DNA from: Rubellimicrobium thermophilum DSM 16684
GTDB taxonomy: Bacteria; Pseudomonadota; Alphaproteobacteria; Rhodobacterales; Rhodobacteraceae
Direction of reading: 5' to 3'
Assembly: GCF_000442315.1 (NCBI RefSeq)
Contig: NZ_KE557320.1
Coordinates: 1,079,606 to 1,143,605 of the forward strand
Length of the DNA stretch: 64,000 nucleotides
In this document: positions 45,926 to 56,897 of the stretch, in pieces
How positions within the stretch are numbered: position 1 is the first letter of the stretch
Layout: each line of letters begins with the position of its first letter
Notes under the pieces: model-generated
Seen by the model: only the letters and a program-made list of their open reading frames with translations
Databases searched by the model: none
What the model was told of the DNA's origin: nothing
Made by a program: the position numbers and the translations under genes

Positions 45926-46447
45926 ATGACCCGCACCCTTGCCCTTGCGCTCGTGCTTGCCGCCAGCGCCGCCCTTGCCCAGGATGCGCCCCCTGCCGCG
46001 ACAGCCGCTTCCGACGCCCCTCCCGTCGATGCGGCCGAAGAGGCGGCCGCGCCGGACCCTGTCGCCCGCTGGAGCGCGGACCGTACGGTGCTGCTCGACG
46101 CGGCCGCGGTCACGCTGGCCGATTTCGAATATCTCGCCCGGCCCCTTGTCATCTTCGCCGACAGCCCGCGCCAGCCGCAGTTCATCGAACAGATGCGGCT
46201 GATCGAGGACGATCTGCCGACGCTCGGCCTGCGGGATGTGGCGATCATCGTGGACAGCGACCCCGATGCCCGCAGCGAGCCGCGGCAGGCGCTGCGCCCC
46301 CGCGGCTTTGCGCTGGTGCTTCTGGACAAGGACGGGCGCGTGCTCCTGCGACGCCCCGCCCCTATCACAGTGCGCGAGATCGCCCGCACGATCGATCGCA
46401 GCCCCCTGCGGCAGGAAGAGATCCGCTACCGCAGCTCCGACAGGTGA
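45926..46447 (+). CDS. DUF4174-type secreted protein
   Basis: A 173-residue protein with a signal peptide (MTRTLALALVLAASAALAQ), an Ala/Pro/Asp-rich linker, and a thioredoxin-like domain: RPLVIFADSPRQPQFIEQMR at its start and GFALVLLDKDGRVLLRRPAP near the end. DUF4174 members often sit in propionate clusters in Rhodobacteraceae; the active-site cysteines of thioredoxin are missing, so redox catalysis is unlikely. It is divergent from the mutase gene and convergent with pccA. Confidence 0.75.
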   Translation: MTRTLALALVLAASAALAQDAPPAATAASDAPPVDAAEEAAAPDPVARWSADRTVLLDAAAVTLADFEYLARPLVIFADSPRQPQFIEQMRLIEDDLPTLGLRDVAIIVDSDPDARSEPRQALRPRGFALVLLDKDGRVLLRRPAPITVREIARTIDRSPLRQEEIRYRSSDR

Positions 46448-46462
46448 CGGCCGTCGGAGGCC

Positions 46463-48463
<2,001 letters not shown>

Positions 48464-48547
48464 GGTCTCCTGCGATGAAAAGGGCCGCCGGGGCGCTGTG
48501 CCCCGACGGCCCGGATGCGGATACGGGATGGCCCGTGGGCCGTGATG

Positions 48548-48766
48548 TCAGTAGCAGCCGGCCGCGTTCGGGTTGGTGATGCAGGGGCCGACGCCGCCGA
48601 TGGCCCCGCCGACCAGCGCCCCGGTGAGCACGCTGTTGTCGGTGAGGTCGGCCGCCGCCGCCCCGACCAGGGCGCCGGTCGCGGCCCGTTCGGCCGGGGT
48701 TGCGCCGCAGGCGGCCAGGGTGCCGGCCACGGCGAGGACGCCGAAGGCACGAAGGATGTTGGACAT
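48548..48766 (-). CDS. Small glycine-zipper-like lipoprotein
   Basis: A 72-residue protein with a lipoprotein signal (FGVLAVAGTLAACGA, lipid on the cysteine). The mature part is alanine/glycine-rich (TGALVGAAAADLTDNSVLTG, then ALVGGAIGGVG) and ends with a cysteine-containing tail NPNAAGCY, so it may form a glycine-zipper membrane element with a disulfide. An ATG with GGAGATC upstream gives the start. It lies between pccB/pccA genes on the same strand. Function unknown. Confidence 0.75.
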   Translation of the reverse strand: MSNILRAFGVLAVAGTLAACGATPAERAATGALVGAAAADLTDNSVLTGALVGGAIGGVGPCITNPNAAGCY

Positions 48767-49088
48767 GTCAGATCTCCGAAAGTTTCCGCCCCAGATGAGG
48801 GAAGGGATGCCATTCCCCATCGTGGGGCGCAAGGCGGCGTTTGCCGGGCCGGCCGGAAAACTGCCGATTCCCCGAAGGCCGACCACAGGGGCGCCCCATT
48901 CCTGTGGACGGATCGCCCCCCGGAGGCCGGGTGACCCAAGGCCCCTGCCCCACGGGCTTTGCCGTCGGGGCGGCGCGTTGCGGGTCGATCCTGCCATGCT
49001 CCACTCCGGAAGACCATGACGGGATGACACGGCCCTCGCTCATGCGCGATGTCCTGCCCGGTCCGTGCGGATCCTGGCCGGGCCGCGG
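48767..49088. other. Intergenic region upstream of the small lipoprotein gene
   Basis: A 322-base stretch without a convincing gene. Its open frames, including one continuous with the lipoprotein frame on the minus strand, lack family similarity and a good ribosome site. A promoter for the lipoprotein and pccA genes should lie in the left part, but I cannot assign boxes. I see no strong terminator. Confidence 0.4.
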
Positions 49089-49436
49089 TCATTCGTCGAA
49101 CAGGTCCGGAAAGGACTGCCGCGCCTTCTCCACATCGATGCGCAGCAGCGCCTCATAGCTGGCAGGATCGAAGGGATCCTCGGCCGGCACGACCTCCCGC
49201 CCGAAGAGCCAGGACAGCCGCCCCGCGTCCAGATTGCCGCGCTCGAAGGGCTCTTCGCCGAAATGCTCCCACAGGGCGGCCATGAAGGCGCGGTCGGCAG
49301 CCCTGTCGATCGCCTTGCGGTCGCGATAGCGTTCGCGGGCGACAAGGGGTGTCGCCCCCTTCTTGTTGGCGTGGCGGATGGTGAACTGGAAATCCGTCCC
49401 CGGCAGGCGCCCGGGAAAGCCGCGATGCTTGCGCAT
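49089..49436 (-). CDS. Conserved small cytoplasmic protein of unknown function
   Basis: A 115-residue, charged protein with no signal or membrane segment: [20 protein letters not shown] at the start, NKKGATPLVARERYRDRKA and FPDLFDE at the end. I recognise no domain. It begins at 49436, overlapping the stop region of the upstream secreted protein gene, so the two are translationally coupled and lie in the pccB transcript. The retained position suggests a housekeeping link, but I cannot name one. Confidence 0.72.
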   Translation of the reverse strand: MRKHRGFPGRLPGTDFQFTIRHANKKGATPLVARERYRDRKAIDRAADRAFMAALWEHFGEEPFERGNLDAGRLSWLFGREVVPAEDPFDPASYEALLRIDVEKARQSFPDLFDE

Positions 49437-49963
49437 CAGAAGGCCTGGGGCACGCAGGCCCCCTCCGCGATGCGGAACCCTTCGATGAACTGGACGGCTT
49501 CGGGATCCATCCGGCCGAAGGGAATCTCGCGGTCCGACAGGGCGATGACGACCTCGGTCGGGGTCCAGCCATGGGCCGCCAGCGCCGGCAGGGCCAGCCG
49601 CTCGCACAGCCAGGCGAAATCGCCGGCGACATCCTCCCAGCCGGCCCCTTCGCCGCCCAGCCCCTCCACCATCAGGCGGAACCGCGCGAGCCCGCCGGCC
49701 CCTCCCGGCCCGGCTGTCGTCGCGGTCCCCGCGCCTTGGTCGAGCGGCTCATCGCCCAGCAGCTCTTCCGCGGCTTCGGGACCCGCTTCGGGATCGGTGA
49801 AGGCATCCGGCGCCAGGATGCCGGGCGAACCGGCCTCGAGCACGACATCGAACAGCCGTGCCGCATGGCCCGAGGGCAGGAGCAGCTCCTCTGCGGCCGC
49901 CACCACCCCGATCCCCGCCAGCAGGGCGGCGGCCACCAGCCTGTCAAAGCGGAATGTTGTCAT
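49436..49963 (-). CDS. Secreted protein of unknown function (possibly DUF6497)
   Basis: A 175-residue protein with an N-terminal signal-like hydrophobic segment ([20 protein letters not shown]). The mature part holds two conserved-looking stretches, [20 protein letters not shown] and [20 protein letters not shown], ending with a cysteine (EGACVPQAF). I associate such proteins from Rhodobacteraceae propionate clusters with DUF6497, without being certain. It overlaps pccB by 20 bases, hence same operon. Confidence 0.65.
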   Translation of the reverse strand: MTTFRFDRLVAAALLAGIGVVAAAEELLLPSGHAARLFDVVLEAGSPGILAPDAFTDPEAGPEAAEELLGDEPLDQGAGTATTAGPGGAGGLARFRLMVEGLGGEGAGWEDVAGDFAWLCERLALPALAAHGWTPTEVVIALSDREIPFGRMDPEAVQFIEGFRIAEGACVPQAF

Positions 49964-51473
49964 GTTTCTTCCAGGGGTTCTGAAGCTGCTTGCCCCGCAG
50001 CATCGCCAGCGCGCGGGCCACCCGGGGGCGCGTGGATCGCGGGCGGATCACCTCGTCGATGAAGCCGCGCTCGGCCGCGACGAAGGGATTGGCAAAGCGG
50101 GCCTCGTAGTCGCGCGTGCGGGCGGCGATGGCCTCGGGATCTCCCTTCTCGGCCCGGTAGAGGATCTCCACCGCGCCCTTGGCCCCCATGACGGCGATCT
50201 CGGCGGTCGGCCAGGCATAGTTGACATCGCCCCGCAGATGCTTGGACGCCATCACGTCATAGGCGCCGCCATAGGCCTTGCGGGTGATGACGGTCACCTT
50301 GGGCACCGTCGCCTCGCCATAGGCAAAGAGAAGCTTTGCCCCGTGCTTGATGATGCCCCCATGTTCCTGCGCCGTCCCCGGCAGGAAGCCCGGCACATCC
50401 ACCAGCGTCACGATGGGAATGGAAAAGGCATCGCAGAAGCGGACAAAGCGGGCTGCCTTGCGGCTGGCGTCGATGTCGAGACAGCCGGCCAGCACCATCG
50501 GCTGATTGGCGACGACACCGACCGTCGATCCCTCGATCCGCACGAATCCCGTGAGGATGTTCCGGGCGAACTCGGCCTGGATCTCGAAGAAGTCGCCCTC
50601 GTCGGCGATCTTCAGGATCAGCTCGCGCATGTCGTAAGGGGTGTTGGGATTGTCGGGCACGAGGGTATCGAGGCTCGGCTCCACCCGTGCCGGATCGTCG
50701 AAGAAGGGCCGCACGGGCACGGGGGCCCGGTTGTTCGGCGGCAGGAAGTCGATCAGCCGCCGCGCCTCCGCCAGGGCCTCGACATCGTTCTCATAGGCCG
50801 CATCCGCGACCGAGGACCGCCGTGTATGGGTCAGCGCGCCGCCCAGCTCCTCGGCGGTGACGACCTCGTTGGTGACGGTGCGGACGACCTCCGGCCCGGT
50901 GACGAACATGTAGGAGGTGTCCTTCACCATCAGGATGAAGTCGGTGATGGCCGGGGAATAGACCGCCCCACCGGCGCAGGGCCCCATCACCAGGCTGATC
51001 TGCGGGATGACCCCGGAGGCCAGGATGTTGCGCTGGAAGACCTCCGCATAGCCGGCCAGCGAGGCTACCCCCTCCTGGATGCGGGCGCCGCCCGAATCGT
51101 TGATGCCCACGACCGGCGCCCCCTGCCGCATGGCCATATCCATGATCTTGCAGATCTTCTGGGCATGGGTCTCGGACAGGGATCCGCCGAAGACGGTGAA
51201 GTCCTGCGAAAAGACATAGACCAGCCGGCCATTCACCGTCCCCCAGCCGGTGACGACGCCATCGCCGGCCGGACGCTCCCTGTCCATGCCGAAATCGCTG
51301 GCCCGATGGGTGACGAACATGTCGAACTCCTCGAAGGAGCCTTCGTCGAGCAGCAGCTCGATCCGCTCGCGCGCGGTCAGCTTGCCGCGCGCATGCTGGG
51401 CCGCGATCCGCTCCGGTCCCCCTCCTGCCCGCGCCGCCGCGCGGCGCCGCTCCAGCTCTGCCAGGATGTCCAA
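49944..51473 (-). CDS. pccB: Propionyl-CoA carboxylase beta subunit
   Basis: The carboxyltransferase subunit, 509 residues with two crotonase-like halves. Typical motifs: [40 protein letters not shown] (oxyanion glycines), [20 protein letters not shown] and [17 protein letters not shown]. The start is the TTG at 51473, which gives [19 protein letters not shown] as in homologues; no ATG or GTG lies close by in frame. A promoter should lie in the 130-base divergent gap to the DUF486 gene. Confidence 0.93.
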   Translation of the reverse strand: MDILAELERRRAAARAGGGPERIAAQHARGKLTARERIELLLDEGSFEEFDMFVTHRASDFGMDRERPAGDGVVTGWGTVNGRLVYVFSQDFTVFGGSLSETHAQKICKIMDMAMRQGAPVVGINDSGGARIQEGVASLAGYAEVFQRNILASGVIPQISLVMGPCAGGAVYSPAITDFILMVKDTSYMFVTGPEVVRTVTNEVVTAEELGGALTHTRRSSVADAAYENDVEALAEARRLIDFLPPNNRAPVPVRPFFDDPARVEPSLDTLVPDNPNTPYDMRELILKIADEGDFFEIQAEFARNILTGFVRIEGSTVGVVANQPMVLAGCLDIDASRKAARFVRFCDAFSIPIVTLVDVPGFLPGTAQEHGGIIKHGAKLLFAYGEATVPKVTVITRKAYGGAYDVMASKHLRGDVNYAWPTAEIAVMGAKGAVEILYRAEKGDPEAIAARTRDYEARFANPFVAAERGFIDEVIRPRSTRPRVARALAMLRGKQLQNPWKKHDNIPL

Positions 51474-51603
51474 GCCGGTGTCCCCCTGTCCTGTGCTGTC
51501 ACGAATACCCGGGACAGGCGTCTTGCCAAGCGTCTTCTGCAAGGCGGCTGTTGCACTGGCCGGACGGACACGGCAGGAACGGGTGTCCCCGTGATGGTGT
51601 CCC

Positions 51604-51948
51604 ATGCCTGTCCCTGTCCTGACCATCGGCCTTCTCATCGCCTCCAACCTGTTCATGACGCTCGCCTGGTATGGCCATCTGAAATACAAGGCAGCCCCCA
51701 TCCTGGCGGTGATCCTCGTCTCCTGGATGATCGCCCTGCCCGAATACGTCCTTCAGGTGCCGGCCAACCGCTGGGGGCATGGATATTTCACGGCTGCCGA
51801 ACTCAAGACGATCCAGGAGGTGATTTCGCTCAGCGTCTTTGCGCTGTTCTCCTGGCTCTATCTGGGGGAATCGCTGGGCTGGAACCATCTGCTGGGGTTC
51901 GCCTTCATCGCGCTGGGGGCGCTGCTCGTCTTCCGGCCCTGGGGGTGA
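51604..51948 (+). CDS. DUF486 (DMT superfamily) small membrane protein
   Basis: A 114-residue inner-membrane protein with four hydrophobic segments and the DUF486 pattern [35 protein letters not shown] and [18 protein letters not shown]. The family is related to small drug/metabolite transporters and has no assigned substrate. The next gene begins one base after its stop, so it is probably co-transcribed with the exporter. Confidence 0.88.
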   Translation: MPVPVLTIGLLIASNLFMTLAWYGHLKYKAAPILAVILVSWMIALPEYVLQVPANRWGHGYFTAAELKTIQEVISLSVFALFSWLYLGESLGWNHLLGFAFIALGALLVFRPWG

Positions 51949-51949
51949 C

Positions 51950-53156
51950 ATGAGCGCCGCACCCTTTCCCGCCGTCCGCTTCCTCGACCGCCGGACGCCG
52001 CCCCATATCGTCACGCTGATTCTCGTCTCGGCGGTGGCGGCGCTCAACATGTCGATCTTCCTGCCCTCGCTCGGGCACATGGCGCAGCATTTCGGCGCCT
52101 CCTATGCGGTGATGCAGCTGGCGGTGTCGGGCTATCTGGCCGTGACGGCGGTGCTGCAGATCCTGGTCGGGGCGGTGGCCGACAGCCTCGGACGGCGGCC
52201 CGTGATGCTGGGGGCGCTGGCCCTGTTCGTGCTGGCCACGCTCGGAATCCTCTTCGCGCCCGATGTCTGGACCTTCCTCGCCTTGCGCATGGCGCAGGGT
52301 GTGGCGATCACCGGCATCGTTCTGTCCCGCGCCGTCGTCCGCGACACGGCGGGCGAGGCCGAAAGCGCCTCGCGCATCGGCTATATCACGATGGGCATGG
52401 CGGTGGTCCCGATGCTGGGGCCGATGATCGGGGGGGTCCTCGATCAGACCTTCGGCTGGCAGTCGTCCTTTGCCCTTCTGGCTCTGGCCGGGGCGGGCGT
52501 GTTGCTGCTCGTGGCCCATGACCAGGGAGAGACCGTCCGCGTCCGCGGAGAGGGGCTGGCGGCGCAGATTCGGCAATGGCCGCTGCTGATCGGCTCGCGC
52601 CGCTTCTGGGGCGTATTCGCTCTGCGCGGCCTTCGGATCGGGGGCATTCTTCGCCCTGCTGGGCGGGGCGGCCTTCGTCTCGGGCCGGGTGTTCGGCCTG
52701 TCCCCCTTCTGGACGGGGGTGGCCCTCGGCGCGCCCTCGGTCGGATACATCCTCGGCAATTACCTGTCCGGCCGCTTCTCGATGCGCCACGGCACGCTGC
52801 GCATGGCGGCGGCGGGGGCACTGGTGGCCATGCTGGGTCTGGGGGCAGGCCTGGCCGTGACCCTCGCAGCCGGATCGGATCCCCGGATCTTCTTCGGCGC
52901 CTGCATCCTGCTCGGCCTCGGCAACGGGATGACCCTGCCCAATGCGCTGGCCGGGGCGGTGTCGGTGCAGCCGGATCTGGCCGGAACAGCCTCGGGTCTG
53001 TCCGGAGCGATCATGACCGCCGGCGGCGCGGCCCTCTCGGTGCTGGGCGGGGTGGTCCTCGGCCCGGGAACAGGGGCCTGGCCATTGCAGGCCCTGATGA
53101 CCGCCGCGGCCGGACTGTCGCTGCTGGCCCTCCTCCTCGTGCGCGCGCCGCGATAG
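51950..53156 (+). CDS. Bcr/CflA family MFS drug exporter (frameshifted)
   Basis: A 12-segment major-facilitator exporter, about 401 residues when corrected. SIFLPSLGHMAQHFGASYAV at the first segments and the motif-A region VGAVADSLGRRPVMLGALAL identify Bcr/CflA. Near 52614-52616 an extra base shifts FWGYSLCAAFGSGAFFALLG out of frame; the later half (VGYILGNYLSGRFSM and onward) is intact to the stop at 53156. Such pumps export bicyclomycin, sulfonamides or dipeptides. It is coupled to the DUF486 gene. Confidence 0.88.
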
Positions 53157-53252
53157 GGGCTCGGCGGGTCAGGACGGGCCGACCCGCGTGACCGCCTCGG
53201 CGCATCCGGAAGCCCCTTGACAGCGCCCTTCGGCCGCTGTTGTCTCCGCGCC

Positions 53253-53438
53253 GATGGTGTCCGGCCCCGGTGACGGGGTCGGCTGAAAAGGGAACACGGT
53301 GAGGAAGAGCCGAAGGGCGCCGAATCCGTGACTGCCCCCGCAACTGTGAGCGGCGAGCCATCCTGCAACGGCCACTGGGGCATTGCGCTCCGGGAAGGCG
53401 CAGGACGGCCAGGACCCGCAAGTCAGGAGACCTGCCAT
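53253..53438 (+). ncRNA. Cobalamin (adenosylcobalamin-type) riboswitch
   Basis: All conserved elements of the B12 riboswitch appear in order: AAAAGGGAACACGGTGAGG, GCCGAATCCGTGACTGCCCC with GCAACTGTGAGCGG, GCCACTG at 53371, then the B12 box AGTCAGGAGACCTGCC (53421-53436). It lies 120 bases upstream of a B12-type ABC importer operon on the same strand, so binding cobalamin should shut off uptake genes. Confidence 0.96.
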
Positions 53439-53561
53439 CGCATCTTCAACCGCACCGGGCGGGGTGTCCCGGGGGGGAGGACGGAATGACGGACCGGCTC
53501 TTGCCGCCCATGCCCTGTGCCTTGCCATCGGCCCCGCCTGCCGGACGGAGGCCGGCGAGCC

Positions 53562-54446
53562 ATGCGCGATCTGCAGAGCATCACCCCTGTCCCCGGCCAT
53601 TCCCGCCCCGACGGGGCACGGGACGGGTCACGGGGGATTGCCGGCTCTGACGCCGCGACCCCGCATCTGGAACTGCGGGCTGCGGGCTGGGGGCCGCGCT
53701 TGGGGCCGCCGGTCCTGCGCGATGTCTCGCTGGCCCTGCCGCGCGGGGCCGTGCTGGGCGTGGTGGGGCCGAACGGGGCGGGCAAGTCCACGCTTCTGCG
53801 CCTGATCTACCGCTACCTCCGTCCGCGCTGGGGATCGGTGCATCTGGACGGCCGCGACCTCTGGGCCATGGACGGGCGCGAGGCCGCCCGCCACATCGCC
53901 GCCGTGCTGCAGGAGCAGCCCACCGACTTTGCCCTGACCGTGCGCGAGATCGTGGACCTCGGCCGCGCGCCGCACCGCCGGAGCCTGTCGCGCGACGGCG
54001 CCCGCGATGCCCGCGTGGTGGAGCAGGCCATCGAGAGGCTCAGCCTCGGTGCGCTGGCCGACCGGCCGTTCGGAACCCTGTCGGGGGGCGAACGCCAGCG
54101 TGCCATGGTCGCGCGGGCCCTGGCACAGGAACCGGCGCTTCTGGTGCTGGACGAACCCACCAACCATCTCGACATCCGCCACCAGCTCGAGCTTCTCGCC
54201 CTGATCCGCGACCTGCGGCTGACCATCGTCATCAGCCTGCATGACCTGAACCTCGCGGCACAGCTCTGCGACCGCATCCTGCTGCTTCAGGACGGGGCCG
54301 TACGCGCCCAAGGGGCGACGGCGCTGGCGCTCGACCCCGCAACACTCGGCCCGGTCTTCGGCGTGACCGTCCGCGCCGAGACCCTCGCCCCCTCGGGGCG
54401 GGGCCATCTGACCTTCCACCTCACCGCCACGGAACATCTGTCGTGA
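53562..54446 (+). CDS. ABC transporter ATPase, cobalamin/siderophore type (BtuD-like)
   Basis: A 294-residue ABC ATPase of the FecE/BtuD family. Motifs: [16 protein letters not shown] (Walker A), LSGGERQRAMVARAL (signature), LLVLDEPTNHLDI (Walker B) and VISLHDLNLA (switch His). It powers uptake of cobalamin by inference from the riboswitch just upstream. The ATG at 53562 (MRDLQSITPVPGHS) follows CGGAGGCCGG. The first 45 or so residues have no ABC similarity, an unusual N-terminal extension or a sign that the true start is elsewhere. Its end overlaps the next gene by four bases. Confidence 0.88.
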   Translation: MRDLQSITPVPGHSRPDGARDGSRGIAGSDAATPHLELRAAGWGPRLGPPVLRDVSLALPRGAVLGVVGPNGAGKSTLLRLIYRYLRPRWGSVHLDGRDLWAMDGREAARHIAAVLQEQPTDFALTVREIVDLGRAPHRRSLSRDGARDARVVEQAIERLSLGALADRPFGTLSGGERQRAMVARALAQEPALLVLDEPTNHLDIRHQLELLALIRDLRLTIVISLHDLNLAAQLCDRILLLQDGAVRAQGATALALDPATLGPVFGVTVRAETLAPSGRGHLTFHLTATEHLS

Positions 54447-55378
54447 AACACCTGCTGACCGCCCTTCTGGCCGCGGCGCCCCTGCCGGCGCTGGCCTTCC
54501 CTGTCACCGTGCAGAGCTGCAACCGCGAGGTGACCTTCGACGCCCCCCCGCAGGCGGCCGTCTCGAACGATGTCAACCTGACCGAGATGATGCTGGCCCT
54601 CGGCCTGAGCGATCACATGATCGGCTATACCGGCATCTCGGGCTGGAGGACCCTGGACGAGACCCTCCGCGAAGGGGTCGCCGAGCTGCCGGAACTCTCG
54701 CCCCGCTACCCCTCGCGCGAGGTTCTGATCGGCGCAGGCGCGGATTTCTACTTCGCCGGCTGGAACTACGGCCTGCGCGTCGGGGGCGAGGTCACGCCCG
54801 AAACGCTCGAACCCTACGGGATCAAAGTCTACGAGCTGACCGAAAGCTGCATCCACATCATGGACAAGCCCAAGATCAGCATGGAGGACATGTACAACGA
54901 CCTCCTGAACCTCGGCCGCATCTTCGGCGTCGAGGATCGGGCGACGGCGCTGGTCGAAGGCTACCGGGCCGAGCTGGCCGCCTATCTCGAGACCCTTCCG
55001 CCCCTGGACAACCCGCCGCGCGTCTTCGTCTACGATTCGGGCGAGGATGCCCCCTTCACCGCCGGCCGCTATGCCATGCCCACCGCGATCATCGAGGCCG
55101 CGGGCGGGGTCAACATCATGGACGATCTGGAGAAAAGCTGGGCCGAGATCGGCTGGGAGACGGTGATCGAACGCAACCCCGAGGTCATCATCATCGTCAA
55201 CTACGGCGATGTGACGGCCGATCAGAAGATCGCCTTCCTCGAAGGCAACCCGGCCTTTGCCAACATCCCGGCCGTGATGAACGATCGCTATGTCGTGCTC
55301 GAATATGTCGAGGCGACGCCGGGCCCGCGCAACATCGCCGCCATCCGCAAGGTGGCCGAAGCACTCCGGGCCGAGTGA
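54443..55378 (+). CDS. Periplasmic substrate-binding protein, cobalamin/iron-chelate type (BtuF-like)
   Basis: A 311-residue class III binding protein with a signal peptide (MKHLLTALLAAAPLPALA). The bilobed pattern has ALGLSDHMIGYTGISGW in the first lobe, a long connecting helix (DMYNDLLNLGRIFGVED) and RNPEVIIIVNYGDVTADQKI in the second. It delivers its ligand to the membrane permease. The start is a GTG overlapping the ATPase stop. Cobalamin as ligand is inferred from the riboswitch. Confidence 0.88.
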   Translation: MKHLLTALLAAAPLPALAFPVTVQSCNREVTFDAPPQAAVSNDVNLTEMMLALGLSDHMIGYTGISGWRTLDETLREGVAELPELSPRYPSREVLIGAGADFYFAGWNYGLRVGGEVTPETLEPYGIKVYELTESCIHIMDKPKISMEDMYNDLLNLGRIFGVEDRATALVEGYRAELAAYLETLPPLDNPPRVFVYDSGEDAPFTAGRYAMPTAIIEAAGGVNIMDDLEKSWAEIGWETVIERNPEVIIIVNYGDVTADQKIAFLEGNPAFANIPAVMNDRYVVLEYVEATPGPRNIAAIRKVAEALRAE

Positions 55379-56436
55379 TGACAGGGCGGACCGGCAGGAT
55401 CGCGGCCCGACGTCCCGCCATGCAGGGGCGGCTTGCAGCCCTCATGATGGCGGGCACCGTCGTGCTGCTCCTGTCCTTCTCGCTCGCGGTCAGCGTGGGG
55501 GCGGTGTTCATCCCGCTGCGCACGGTCTGGGGGGTGCTCGCCAATGCCGTCTGGCCGGGCGCCGTGCCGGTGGACTGGCTCCCCGGCCATGCCGCCATCG
55601 TCTGGGACCTGCGCCTGCCACGCGCGGTGCTGGCGATGCTGGTCGGCGCGGGGCTGGCCATCACCGGGGCGGCGCTGCAGGCCGTCACGCGCAACCCGCT
55701 GGCCGATCCGCATCTGCTCGGGATCTCTTCCGGCGCAGCCTTCGGGGCGATCCTCGCGCTCCTGCACACGGGGCTGTTCCTCGGCCTTGCAACGGTGCCG
55801 CTTCTGGCCTTTGCCGGGGCCATGGCAACGACACTGATCGTCCTCGGCGCCGCGCAGAGGACACGCGCCACCTCGGCCGACCGGATGGTCCTGGCCGGGG
55901 TGGCCGTGTCATTCATCGTCATGGCCCTGGCGAACCTGCTGATCTTCCTCGGCGATCCCCGTGCAACCCATACGGTCGTGTTCTGGATGCTGGGGGGCCT
56001 CGGCCTCGCGCAATGGGCGCATCTCATCTGGCCCCTGACGGTGCTGGTCCCGCTGGGTCTCTGGCTCTGGCTGCGGGCGGGCGACCTGAACGCGATGACC
56101 GTGGGCGACGAGACCGCGGCCAGCCTCGGAATTCCCGTCACACGCTTCCGGCTGCAGGTCTTTGTCGCGGGCGCGATGATCACGGGGACGATGGTCGCCT
56201 TCTCGGGCATCATCGGCTTCGTCGGCCTGATGGTGCCGCATATCGCGCGCCTGATCCTGGGGGGCGACCATGCCCGCGTTCTGCCGGCCGGCGCCCTGAT
56301 CGGGGCGCTGCTGCTGCTGTGGGCCGATATCGCCGCCCGCACCCTGATGGCGCCCGAGGACATGCCCATCGGCATCGTCACCGGCCTGGTGGGCGGGCTG
56401 TTCTTCGTCCGCCTGCTGGGACGGAAGGCCGCCTGA
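55378..56436 (+). CDS. FecCD/BtuC family ABC transporter permease
   Basis: A 352-residue inner-membrane permease with about ten hydrophobic segments. Typical FecCD signatures: LRLPRAVLAMLVGAGLAITG, NPLADPHLLGISSGAAFGAI and GIIGFVGLMVPHIARLILGG. It dimerises over the ATPase and imports cobalamin (inferred). The start is ATG at 55378; a GTG three bases before is possible. No outer-membrane TonB-dependent receptor is present in the window. Confidence 0.9.
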   Translation: MTGRTGRIAARRPAMQGRLAALMMAGTVVLLLSFSLAVSVGAVFIPLRTVWGVLANAVWPGAVPVDWLPGHAAIVWDLRLPRAVLAMLVGAGLAITGAALQAVTRNPLADPHLLGISSGAAFGAILALLHTGLFLGLATVPLLAFAGAMATTLIVLGAAQRTRATSADRMVLAGVAVSFIVMALANLLIFLGDPRATHTVVFWMLGGLGLAQWAHLIWPLTVLVPLGLWLWLRAGDLNAMTVGDETAASLGIPVTRFRLQVFVAGAMITGTMVAFSGIIGFVGLMVPHIARLILGGDHARVLPAGALIGALLLLWADIAARTLMAPEDMPIGIVTGLVGGLFFVRLLGRKAA

Positions 56437-56485
56437 GGCCCTGCCCCGGATCCGCCATGGTCTGTCCCAGTTGGCGGCTGTGGCG

Positions 56486-56500
56486 TTAACCGGATCTTAA
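56486..56500. promoter_or_regulatory. Perfect CtrA box (TTAA-N7-TTAA)
   Basis: TTAACCGGATCTTAA exactly matches the full CtrA binding site. It is followed about 20 bases downstream (plus strand) by strong hairpins and lies in a convergent intergenic region with no gene to control. The match is short, so chance is possible in a 64-kb region, though TTAA is rare at this GC content. Confidence 0.5.
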
Positions 56501-56521
56501 GCTTTCTGTGGCAGTCTGATT

Positions 56522-56611
56522 CGCAGGCACCGGACGGCCCGCCCCGGCAGGGGGAGCCCGGGCTGAAGGGTGCCTGCGGGCTCCGCAGGGGCATGCCGCA
56601 TTCTGCGGCAT
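56522..56611 (+). ncRNA. Structured intergenic element, candidate small RNA
   Basis: A ten-pair stem (56522-56531 with 56569-56578) encloses GC-rich inner stems. It is followed by an eight-pair hairpin ATGCCGCA-TTC-TGCGGCAT (56593-56611). No open frame here is convincing. Starting just after a CtrA box, it could be a CtrA-controlled RNA. It could equally be the transcription end of the btu-type operon, though no T tract follows. Confidence 0.3.
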
Positions 56612-56897
56612 CCTTGCGCGCGTCCGCCCCTTCCGCTCTTTGGCCGGACGCGCCGTGGCTGTGCGCGCCCGCCGGGCCACTCCCCCGGGGTTGCTGTCGC
56701 GGCACCGAAGGAGCCATAGGGCCATCTCCCCCCGCCCCGCGCAGCGCCCCTGCCGCACCACCGCTGCGAAACCCCGCAGAAACGGCCGGGCTGTCTTGTC
56801 GCGTCCTGCGGCGGGGCCGGCTGTCGGCGGGCCTGCCCGCGATGAAGGTCTCAAGGACAAGGAACATCACGGGCCAGGGACAGGGTCCCCTGCCCCA

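Larger units (their letters stand above)
56437..56897. other. Gene-free convergent intergenic region
   Basis: A 461-base stretch between the ends of the permease gene and of rnj. Apart from the CtrA box and the hairpins reported separately I see no gene. Frames on both strands are short, arginine/proline-rich and lack ribosome sites. Confidence 0.5.

Noticed and set aside
49065-51953. 962-codon plus-strand frame opposite pccB and the small genes
   Set aside because: Shadow caused by GC bias; no motif, and pccB is intact on the minus strand.
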